From positions 443,654 to 507,653 of the forward strand of contig NZ_RCIH01000002.1 in the NCBI RefSeq assembly GCF_003675855.1: a stretch of DNA of 64,000 bases, in the 5' to 3' direction. A program made the position numbers and the translations under genes. Every line of letters begins with the position of its first letter. The first letter of the stretch is position 1. Below the pieces are notes generated by a model. It had not been told where the DNA came from and searched no databases. It saw only the letters and a list, made by a program, of their open reading frames with translations. Shown here piece by piece: positions 57,416-64,000 of this stretch. The stretch is from Halostella salina (lineage in GTDB: Archaea > Halobacteriota > Halobacteria > Halobacteriales > Natronoarchaeaceae).

Positions 57416-58750
57416 ATGTCGAACGGAGAACACTCGCGACGTGAGTGGCTGACTGCGCTCGGCTCCGCGGGGCTCCTCGGGCTCGCCGGCTGCTCGTCGG
57501 CACGCGATGACGACGACGGTGCTTTCCGGACCGGAACCGGCACCGCGACGGACGCCACGGGGACGGGCACCACGGCGGGCGATGGGACCACGGACGACGG
57601 GACGACGACCGAGGACTCGTCGGCGGCCGAGACGGTGCCGGTCGCGGTTCTCGCACCGACCAGCGGCGGGCTCGGCGACCTCGGGACGAGCCAGCTTCGG
57701 GGTGCCGAACTCGCCGTCGAGCGGGTGAACGAGTCCGACGCCTACGGCTTCGGGATCGAACTCGCGACCGCCGACACCGAGGCCCACCCCAACAGGGCCC
57801 GCGCGGAGCTCGAACAGATCGCCGGCGAACAGGGCGTGGATTTCGCCGTCGGCGGGATCACCGCCCCGGTGTCGCTCGCGCTCTCGGAGGTCGCCTGGGA
57901 GTTCGAACAGGTCTACTTTTCCGGCAGCCAGACGGCGACGATCACCGGGTCGTCGTGCAACCCGGGGACCTTCCGGTGCGAGACGAGTACGGCCCGGATG
58001 GCCGGGGCGCTGTCGTCGTTCGTCGCGGCAGACCTCGGTTCGAACGTCTGGTTCCACTACGCCGACTACGCCTACGGCAACGACGTGTACGAGATGGTCC
58101 GCGAGGCGCTGGCGAGCACCGACGACGCGTTCGCCGAGGCCGGGAACTCGACCTCCGAGATCGGCACGACCGATTTCTCGACGGTCATCGAGCGGATCGG
58201 GCAGTCGGACGCCGAGACGGTCGTGCTCGGCCTGCCCCCGTCGGACCTCGTCACCTTCCTCGCACAGGCCGACGCCAGGGGGCTGTCCGACGAGGTGGCC
58301 CTCGCCAGCCCCTCCGGCGGGTCCCGTGCCGTCCGCCGGGGTGCCGGGGAGAGCGCCGTCGGCACCTACGGCGGTGTCCGCTACCACCCGTCGCTGGAGA
58401 CGGGCGACAACCGGGCGTTCGTCGACGCCTACGCGAGCCGGCACGGCGAACGCCCGGACAACTTCGCCCGCGTCGGCTTCGACTCGGTTCGGCTCGTCGC
58501 GAAGGGTATCCGGGCCGCGGGGAGCACGGACCCCGGCGACGTTCGCGACGCCCTCAAGGGCGACACCTTCACGACCGTGCTCGGGGACGTGATCATCAGC
58601 CCGGAGAACCGCCAGGCGATAAACCCCGCCTGGGTCGGTGAACTGACCGCCGGCTCCGAGTATCCGGACGTCGAACTCCAGCACGAGGTCGGGGCCGACG
58701 AGCTACTCCTGCCGGGCAGCGAACTCGCGCGTCAGTGCGGCGACCGCTGA
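57416..58750 (+). CDS. ABC-type branched-chain amino-acid/amide substrate-binding lipoprotein
   Basis: A 444-residue protein. Tat signal: SRREWLTALGSAGLLGLAGC with twin Arg 8-9 and lipobox Cys26; then a Thr/Asp/Gly-rich spacer (about 30-70) typical of haloarchaeal surface proteins; then a type I periplasmic-binding fold (VAVLAPTSGGLGDLGTSQLR, GAELAVERVNES, GGITAPVSLALSEVAWEF, YGNDVYEMVREAL, TDFSTVIERIGQSDAETVVL). It would bind a ligand outside the cell for an ABC importer; permease and ATPase genes are not adjacent. It overlaps the convergent RNA-ligase-like gene by about 48 nt at the C-termini. Confidence 0.88.
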   Translation: MSNGEHSRREWLTALGSAGLLGLAGCSSARDDDDGAFRTGTGTATDATGTGTTAGDGTTDDGTTTEDSSAAETVPVAVLAPTSGGLGDLGTSQLRGAELAVERVNESDAYGFGIELATADTEAHPNRARAELEQIAGEQGVDFAVGGITAPVSLALSEVAWEFEQVYFSGSQTATITGSSCNPGTFRCETSTARMAGALSSFVAADLGSNVWFHYADYAYGNDVYEMVREALASTDDAFAEAGNSTSEIGTTDFSTVIERIGQSDAETVVLGLPPSDLVTFLAQADARGLSDEVALASPSGGSRAVRRGAGESAVGTYGGVRYHPSLETGDNRAFVDAYASRHGERPDNFARVGFDSVRLVAKGIRAAGSTDPGDVRDALKGDTFTTVLGDVIISPENRQAINPAWVGELTAGSEYPDVELQHEVGADELLLPGSELARQCGDR

Positions 58751-59545
58751 CCGGAAGGCCCGCCGCTGTTCGTCCGTCGCACCGAGCAGTTCGCGGTGGT
58801 GTTCCCGCAGGATCGACTCCAGCACGCGGTCGTACACCGCATCGACGGTGACCGCCGACCCCTGCCCCGTCACGTCGTCGGCGACCGCCTCGAACCGGCT
58901 GTCGGTCGCCCACGACTCGGCTCGCGCTTCCGGGTCGAAGTCGGTCGCTCCCGGTTCTGACTCCGGCCTCGTCCCGACCGCCGGGTTCGGGAGTTCGGCC
59001 CGGGCACCGGTCTTGTTCCGGAGGACGACGCCAGCGGCCGGTCCGTCGTACCAGCGCGACTCCGGGAACGCGTACGTCTCGGGGTCGAAGTCGGCCGCCC
59101 GGACCTCCTTCGCGACCGCGTTGACGGGCGTCAGGCCGAGTTTCGAGAAGGCCTGCTCGGCCCTGTCGGGCGGGAGGAACGCCCCGTCGGCCCCCGACCA
59201 GACCTCGTAGCCCAGAAACGACGGGAGCCGGTCCCAGTCGTAGTCGACGCCGCGGTCGTGTGTCGACACGCCGAAAAACACCACGTCCCCGACGCGCTCG
59301 GCGGCGCTCCGGAGCGCCTCGCGGTCGAGTCGCTCCCGGACGTGACGGACGGTGTGCCGGTACGGCGCGGGGACCCCGTCGGACTCGAACACGCGCTCCC
59401 GGTCGCCGAACCGGACGACGCCGGTCTCCGCGAGTCGGAACCGGCAGTGGCCGCCGACGACGCGCTCCTGCACCCAGAGGTGGCCGCCGTCGAAGAGGTC
59501 CGGCGGTGCGTCGTCGACGTGAGGGCGGTCGGGTGGGGCCTGCAT
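58703..59545 (-). CDS. RNA/DNA-ligase-like protein lacking catalytic residues
   Basis: A 280-residue protein with the fold order of a nucleotidyltransferase-type RNA ligase, but changed active site. Motif I reads QERVVGGHCRFRL where family members have EKxDGAH (the AMP-accepting Lys is Arg, Asp is Val); motif III FFGVSTHDRGVDYDWDRLPS has Val where Glu is usual; motif IV AAGVVLRNKTGARAEL has Ala in place of Glu, though the later Lys remains. A helical C-terminus (AVYDRVLESILREHHRELL) completes the family layout. It is probably non-catalytic. The start is uncertain: ATG 59545 used, GTG 59617 is possible. Confidence 0.7.
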   Translation of the reverse strand: MQAPPDRPHVDDAPPDLFDGGHLWVQERVVGGHCRFRLAETGVVRFGDRERVFESDGVPAPYRHTVRHVRERLDREALRSAAERVGDVVFFGVSTHDRGVDYDWDRLPSFLGYEVWSGADGAFLPPDRAEQAFSKLGLTPVNAVAKEVRAADFDPETYAFPESRWYDGPAAGVVLRNKTGARAELPNPAVGTRPESEPGATDFDPEARAESWATDSRFEAVADDVTGQGSAVTVDAVYDRVLESILREHHRELLGATDEQRRAFRSAVAALTREFAARQE

Positions 59546-59695
59546 CGCTTCGTCGGGTCCCACTCCGTGCTGGTACTTCCCTGCTTCGGCGACGGCGGCG
59601 TTTCGGTGGGACGCCACCTGGCGTCAACCTCCCAGTTCGCTTCCAAAAACTCGGTTCAGGGAACGCTTTCCCCGCCGGACCGCGCAGTGTGTCCC

Positions 59696-60667
59696 ATGCT
59701 CATCGCCGGCAGCGACGACGGCGTGTATCGACTCCCCGACCCCGAATCGACCGACGCCGAGCAGCTACTCGACGCCGGTCGGGTGTGGCGGGTCCGGCAG
59801 TTCGACGGCCTCGACGGGGTGTTCGCCGCCGGTGAGACCGGTCTCTACCACTCCCTCGACGGCCGCGAGTGGCGCTCCCTCCCGGTCCCGGCGGAGCAGG
59901 TGTACGCCGTCGCGGCGAACCCGGCGGGTGACCGACTCTACGCGGGGACCCGGCCCGCCCGGGTGTTCGTCGCCGACTCTGCCTCGGGCCTCCCGACCGA
60001 CGCAGCAGCGTGGTCGGAACTCGACGGTTTCCGTACCCTGCGCGAGCAGGACGACTGGGGGATCCCTCGACACGACGGCATGGCCCAGGTGCGGAGCCTC
60101 CGGACGCATCCGGACCGCCCGGACCGGATCGTGGCCGGCGTCGAGGTCGGCGGTGTCCACGTCAGCGACGACGGCGGCGAGACGTGGGCGACGCGGACGA
60201 TCGACGGGTTCGACGCGCCCCACACCGACGACGTGCATCACGTCGAACTGGCCGACGCTGGGACGGTGATCGCCGCCACGGGGAGCGGTCTGTACCGCTC
60301 GACGGACGCCGGCCGGACGTGGGACCGGCTGGACGCGGGCCATCACCAGCGATACTTCCGCGAGGCGTTCGCGCACGACGGGACTCTCTACGCCGGCGGC
60401 GCGACCGGGCCGTCGACGACCTGGGCTGACGAGGACGACCACGCGCTGTTCGAGCGTCGCGCCGGCGGTCGTCTCGAACGGGTCGAGTCGCCGCGGCCGG
60501 GCGAGGTCGTCATCGGCTGGTGCGATGTCGACGGCGACGTGCTGGCCGCGACGCACCGCGGAACGCTCCTGCGACGGGACCCCGACGGCTGGCGTGCGGC
60601 GGGAGCGATCCCCACCACGGAACGAACCCGGGGCCGGTATCTCCCGATGACGTGGGACGACCGCTGA
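59696..60667 (+). CDS. BNR-repeat (sialidase-like beta-propeller) protein
   Basis: A 323-residue cytoplasmic (no signal) beta-propeller: repeated blades with Asp-box-like turns, for example GSDDGVYRLPD, GETGLYHSLDGREWRSL, GVHVSDDGGETWATRT and GLYRSTDAGRTWDRLD (S-x-D-x-G-x-T-W). Such proteins bind glycans or act as structural propellers, and without the catalytic Asp-Tyr-Arg set typical of sialidases the activity cannot be inferred. It is divergent from the ligase-like gene. Confidence 0.8.
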   Translation: MLIAGSDDGVYRLPDPESTDAEQLLDAGRVWRVRQFDGLDGVFAAGETGLYHSLDGREWRSLPVPAEQVYAVAANPAGDRLYAGTRPARVFVADSASGLPTDAAAWSELDGFRTLREQDDWGIPRHDGMAQVRSLRTHPDRPDRIVAGVEVGGVHVSDDGGETWATRTIDGFDAPHTDDVHHVELADAGTVIAATGSGLYRSTDAGRTWDRLDAGHHQRYFREAFAHDGTLYAGGATGPSTTWADEDDHALFERRAGGRLERVESPRPGEVVIGWCDVDGDVLAATHRGTLLRRDPDGWRAAGAIPTTERTRGRYLPMTWDDR

Positions 60668-60699
60668 CCGCCGGCGCGTGTGCCATCGCCGGGACCGAA

Positions 60700-61599
60700 T
60701 TACGCCGGTCCCGAGGCGTCTCGCACCTGCACGGCCCGGTCCGCGGCGACGTGGCCGCGCACCGACAGCGTCACCGGTTCGGCCTCGTCGGTGGTGTGGC
60801 CCGTGTCTATCTCGATTGATTCGCTCGCCGTCTCGCCGGCATCCACCTCGCGCTCGACGACGTGGGACTCGTCGTCGTCGGCGATCAGCTTCGTCGGCCA
60901 GTACACCGCCGCGAGGAACCGGCCGTCCACGTCGGCCGTGTTCGTCACGGTCAGCGAGACCGAGAGCGGGTCGCCCTGTGAGACCGCGTCGGGGACCGTC
61001 AGGTCGTCGAGTTCGAACTGCGGGGCGGCCGCCGCGAGCCGGTCGGTCGCCGCCTCGGGGAGCGGCCACTCCGTGCCGCCGTCGCCCCTGTACCGGATCC
61101 GGGCGTCGGACGCCGACAGCGGCGACGGGACAGTGAACGCGAGATACGACGTCCCGTTCCCGAGGCTCCGGCTCACGGGACCGCCCTCGTGGCCCGCGAC
61201 GGCGTAGTTGATCGCCCCTCGCGTGTCCGGCAGGCCGGGGCCCCACGTCTCCCCGTCCGCTTCGAAGGAGAACCCGGACAGCGACGGCTTCTCCTCCGCA
61301 CGGACCGTCGCGACGACGTACTGCCGGTCGGGGCCGGCGAGCACGCCGCCGGACCCCATGATCGACGTGTACGTGACCGCCTTCCTGACGACGATGTCCT
61401 CGACCGCGACGCCGCCGGAGCCGCCCGTCGTGGTGTCTGTGTGGTCTGTCGTGTCCGGTCCGTCGGTCGTGGCCGCGGTGTCGTCGGCCGGGTTGCCTGT
61501 GTTATCGGTCGCATCGTCTGGGTCGGCGTCGCCCAGACAGCCCGCGAGCGCCGCTCCGAGGGCGACGCCGGTCGTGGCGAGCACCGTTCGTCGGTTCAT
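60700..61599 (-). CDS. haloarchaeal Tat lipoprotein
   Basis: A 299-residue lipoprotein: Tat signal NRRTVLATTGVALGAALAGC (Arg3-Arg4, Cys21), a Thr/Asp spacer (about 25-65), and a beta-sandwich domain with VEDIVVRKAVTYTSIMGSGG, VATVRAEEKPSLSGFSFE and TEWPLPEAATDRLAAAAPQF, ending with DASGPA. The N-terminal anchor would hold it on the cell surface. No enzyme motif is visible. It converges with the BNR gene (33 nt apart). Confidence 0.75.
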   Translation of the reverse strand: MNRRTVLATTGVALGAALAGCLGDADPDDATDNTGNPADDTAATTDGPDTTDHTDTTTGGSGGVAVEDIVVRKAVTYTSIMGSGGVLAGPDRQYVVATVRAEEKPSLSGFSFEADGETWGPGLPDTRGAINYAVAGHEGGPVSRSLGNGTSYLAFTVPSPLSASDARIRYRGDGGTEWPLPEAATDRLAAAAPQFELDDLTVPDAVSQGDPLSVSLTVTNTADVDGRFLAAVYWPTKLIADDDESHVVEREVDAGETASESIEIDTGHTTDEAEPVTLSVRGHVAADRAVQVRDASGPA

Positions 61600-61686
61600 A
61601 GCGGACGGTCGGCGGCAGCGGATAAATGTCTCGTCAAAGGTCAAACAGGCGTTTGACCTGCCGGCGGGACGGCCGGCGTCCGCCGG

Positions 61687-61968
61687 CTACTGCCAGGTGA
61701 CGTAGGTGAGGGCGGCGATGCCGACCGTTTCGAGGATCTGTAGCACCATCATCACCTGCACCGCGACCGCCGGCATCGCCGGCGCGTTGAAGTAGAAGTA
61801 CAGCGCGACGGCGTTCTCCGCGAGCAGGAACGCGGCGAACACGATCGCACCGAGCGTGAAGGGGGCGCGGACCTCGCGGTACGTCCGGACCCAGATGCCG
61901 ATCAGGGTCGCGAGCAGCAACACGTTGACCGCCGCGGCGACGCGGGCGGCGTCCAGTACCAGGGTCAT
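61687..61968 (-). CDS. small membrane protein beside a regulator
   Basis: A 93-residue protein with three predicted helices (AAVNVLLLATLIGIWV, GAIVFAAFLLAENAVALYFY, MMVLQILETVGIAALTYVTW) and basic loops. The pairing with the winged-helix gene at 62033 (64 nt away, same strand) is a layout seen repeatedly in haloarchaea, where the regulator controls the membrane protein. No known family name is certain. Confidence 0.7.
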   Translation of the reverse strand: MTLVLDAARVAAAVNVLLLATLIGIWVRTYREVRAPFTLGAIVFAAFLLAENAVALYFYFNAPAMPAVAVQVMMVLQILETVGIAALTYVTWQ

Positions 61969-62032
61969 GCAGGGACCTCCCGAACCTCGTCCGGTGGCTC
62001 CCGCCGTCGGCGGTGTCTCGTGGTGATCATGG

Positions 62033-62311
62033 TCAGTCGTTTAGCTGCGTGAGTATGTTTTCGACCGTCTCCCAGTTGCTCCGGGCCCTGTCGCTGGGGA
62101 GGTAGATGACGCCGTAGTCGGCGTCGCTGCTGGTGATGACCCCGTTCTCCTCGAGCACGTCGAGGTGGTAGCGGACCGTGTTGTACGCCAGGTCCAGGTC
62201 ATCGGCCAGCTGGTTGGCGTTTCGGGGCTGGTCGTCCAGCGCGCGCAGGATACGAGCCCTGTTCGGTCCCCCACGTGTGCCGGCGAGAGTTTGCCAGAGG
62301 ACCGTATCCAT
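62033..62311 (-). CDS. ArsR-like winged-helix regulator
   Basis: A 92-residue regulator: GGPNRARILRALDDQPRNAN, ANQLADDLDLAYNTVRYHLD, VLEENGVITSSDADYGVIYL, and a short C-terminal helix. The NTVRYHL recognition helix and the VITSS wing are typical of haloarchaeal ArsR-family regulators. It likely controls the small membrane protein downstream. A TATA box is not obvious. Confidence 0.8.
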   Translation of the reverse strand: MDTVLWQTLAGTRGGPNRARILRALDDQPRNANQLADDLDLAYNTVRYHLDVLEENGVITSSDADYGVIYLPSDRARSNWETVENILTQLND

Positions 62312-62584
62312 TCCGTTGCTGATTCGTCATCAGTTGGCAAGAAACCATCGGGATCCCGGCATCGTCGCCGCCGGGCCGCCGGCTCCGCCGACGCCGGGAT
62401 CCGCCCCACGAGACGAACCTGTCGTGCATGGTAGAAGCTACCGGGTATGCCGAATAAAACCCTTTCGGCAACCCGCGTCTGCGCCTTTGAGAGAGTCTCT
62501 AGCCGGAGTTTCGTCGAAATTGAGAGGGAGTTACGTCCCAGTCACGAAATCGACTATTTCGGTGGTTCGCCCAGTTGGGAGTGG

Positions 62585-64000
62585 ATGACATCAGATACGA
62601 CTCGACGGCGGATCCTGCTCGGCATCGGAACCGGCGCGACCGTGGCCCTCGCCGGCTGTAGCGGCGGCGGCGACGGCGACGGCACCGACACCGGGACGGC
62701 GACCGACACGTCGATGGGGGACGGGATGGAGACGGACACTGAAACCGAGACGGAGACGGAGGACGACATGGGGACCGCGGCGGTCCGCGTCGCGCACATG
62801 TCGCCGAACGCGCCGAACGTGGACGTGTACGTCGACGACTCGGCCGTGCTGGAGGACGTACCGTTCGGCGCGGTCAGCGACTACCTCGACGTGCCCGCGG
62901 GGGACCGGCAGGTCGAGATCACGGCGGCGGGCGACGCGGACACCTCGGTGTTCTCGGGGACCGTCCCCGTCGAAGTCGACACCGACTACACGGTCGCGGC
63001 GACCGGCGAGGTCGGCGACGACGCCGACGAGCCGTTCGAGCCGCTCGTGCTGGAAGACGACAACAGCGACCCCGGCTCCGACACCGCCCGGGTGCGGCTC
63101 GTCCACGCTTCCCCGGACGCGCCGGCCGTCGACGTGACGCTCGCCGCGAACGGCGACGCGCTGTACGACGGCGTCGAGTTCGGCGAGTCCGGCTACGTCG
63201 AGGTCCCCGCGGGCGACTACACGCTGCAGGTCCGGGGCGACACGGAAAGCAACGACGGCGACGTGGTGGCCGAGTTCGACGTGAGCCTCGCCGGCGGAAC
63301 GGTGTACACCGCGTTCGCGGCGGGCTACCTCTCGCCGGACGACGAACCGGTCGACACCCAGTTCGACCTGATCGTGGCCCAGGACGCGGGCAGCGGCGGG
63401 ATGGACGACGGCGGCGACCCCGCGAGCGTCCGCGTCGCACACATGTCGCCGGACGCGCCGAACGTTGACGTGTACGTCGACGACTCGGCCGTGCTGGAGG
63501 ACGTACCGTTCGGCGCGGTCAGCGACTACCTCGACGTGCCCGGCGGGACGCGGACCGTCGAGATCACGGCCGCCGGGGACGCCGACGCCTCGGTGTTCGC
63601 CGGCGACGTGGAGTTCGCGGCCGGCGGGGCGTACACCGTCGCGGCAACGGGCGAGGTCGGGGACGACGCCGACCAGGCGTTCGAGCCGCTGGTGCTGGAA
63701 GACGACACCAGCGCCCCCGGCGGCGACACCGCCCGCCTCCGCCTCGTTCACGCCTCGCCCGACGCGCCCGCGGTCGACGTGACGGTCAACTCGTCGGGCG
63801 ACGTGCTGTTCGACGGCGTCGCCTACGGCGAGACGGGCACCGTCGAGGTGCCGGCGAACGACTACACCGTCCAGATCCGCGGCGACACGGAGAGCAACGA
63901 CGGCGAGATCGTCGCCGACTTCGACGTGAGCCTGAACGGCGGGACGGCCTACACCGCGTTCGCGGCGGGCTACCTCTCGCCGGACGACGAGCCGGCCGAC
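62585..64000 (+). CDS. DUF4397 repeat lipoprotein (partial, C-terminus off the right edge)
   Basis: The first 472 residues are visible. Tat signal with RRRILLGIGTGATVALAGC (Arg7-9, Cys25), then a Gly/Asp/Thr spacer (about 27-65), then two DUF4397 domains of about 215 residues each: RVAHMSPNAPNVDVYVDDSA, EVTAAGDADTSVFSG, RLVHASPDAPAVDVTLA and YTAFAAGYLSPDDEPVDTQF, repeated from 63428. The two copies are nearly identical over the first 110 nt (62783 onward versus 63428 onward). DUF4397 proteins are surface or secreted and often contain several copies; function unknown. Confidence 0.9.
   Translation, partial: MTSDTTRRRILLGIGTGATVALAGCSGGGDGDGTDTGTATDTSMGDGMETDTETETETEDDMGTAAVRVAHMSPNAPNVDVYVDDSAVLEDVPFGAVSDYLDVPAGDRQVEITAAGDADTSVFSGTVPVEVDTDYTVAATGEVGDDADEPFEPLVLEDDNSDPGSDTARVRLVHASPDAPAVDVTLAANGDALYDGVEFGESGYVEVPAGDYTLQVRGDTESNDGDVVAEFDVSLAGGTVYTAFAAGYLSPDDEPVDTQFDLIVAQDAGSGGMDDGGDPASVRVAHMSPDAPNVDVYVDDSAVLEDVPFGAVSDYLDVPGGTRTVEITAAGDADASVFAGDVEFAAGGAYTVAATGEVGDDADQAFEPLVLEDDTSAPGGDTARLRLVHASPDAPAVDVTVNSSGDVLFDGVAYGETGTVEVPANDYTVQIRGDTESNDGEIVADFDVSLNGGTAYTAFAAGYLSPDDEPAD

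Noticed and set aside
1-64000. CRISPR array or intact insertion sequence
   Set aside because: No regularly spaced direct repeats and no transposase were found; repeats seen are a promoter duplication, leaders and intergenic elements.

Overview
The window comes from a haloarchaeon (class Halobacteria). The predicted proteins are strongly acidic, codon third positions are G/C-rich in the right half, secreted proteins carry Tat-type twin-arginine lipoboxes, and genes such as SAMP2, double TatC, HalOD1, amphi-Trp and DUF1931 histone-fold proteins are haloarchaeal hallmarks. I cannot name the genus.

Two regions with different character meet near 29.1-29.28 kb. The left part (1 to about 29.1 kb) is an accessory block of visibly lower G+C. 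It is full of small hypothetical genes and ends with a tyrosine recombinase (27561-29090) reading inward from the junction, so it looks like an integrated element whose other end lies left of the window. It holds an XPB-type helicase with its Bax1 nuclease partner (1-2661), a pair of paralogous membrane proteins of which one has a winged helix (3290-4551), a SWIM zinc-finger protein (5347-7053), a membrane histidine kinase (7074-8723), a ParB-like protein (10751-11668), a HalOD1 protein next to a REC-PAS-LOV histidine kinase with the photoactive cysteine motif (13788-15933), several overlapping small genes and small winged-helix regulators, and a SprT-like zinc protease (24693-26003).

The most unusual part is 20.0-22.8 kb. 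Small genes all read rightward there, each preceded by a related leader. The leader is a tRNA-like fold (a short hairpin, then a hairpin with a canonical T-loop, closed by GCCGC/GCGGC) followed by GGAGGTGAT, a perfect match to the 16S rRNA 3' end placed 14-47 nt before the start codon. Three copies have different stem sequences that stay paired. A gene-free stretch of over 400 nt with several hairpins precedes the array.

The right part (29.28-64 kb) is core chromosome. It contains RlmE; a divergent pair of Tat translocase genes (TatC2 and TatC1); an assimilatory nitrate cluster (nasA, a MobA-like gene, and nitrite reductase interrupted by an in-frame UAG); NadE; LarE; a MutS-family ATPase; an Orc1/Cdc6 protein; two membrane proteins; GlmM; an M29 aminopeptidase; amphi-Trp; a MacB/FtsX-type ABC exporter; RpiA; a DUF1931 histone-fold protein; LarB; a GIY-YIG protein; a phosphohexomutase; a GNAT-SAMP2 pair; a periplasmic-binding lipoprotein; an RNA-ligase-like protein that has lost its catalytic residues; a BNR-repeat protein; a lipoprotein; a small membrane protein beside an ArsR-like regulator; and a DUF4397 lipoprotein cut by the window end.

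No rRNA gene, complete tRNA gene, CRISPR array or intact insertion sequence was found. Leaderless promoters, with a TATA box about 25-30 nt before the start codon, can be seen for many genes and were used to choose starts.
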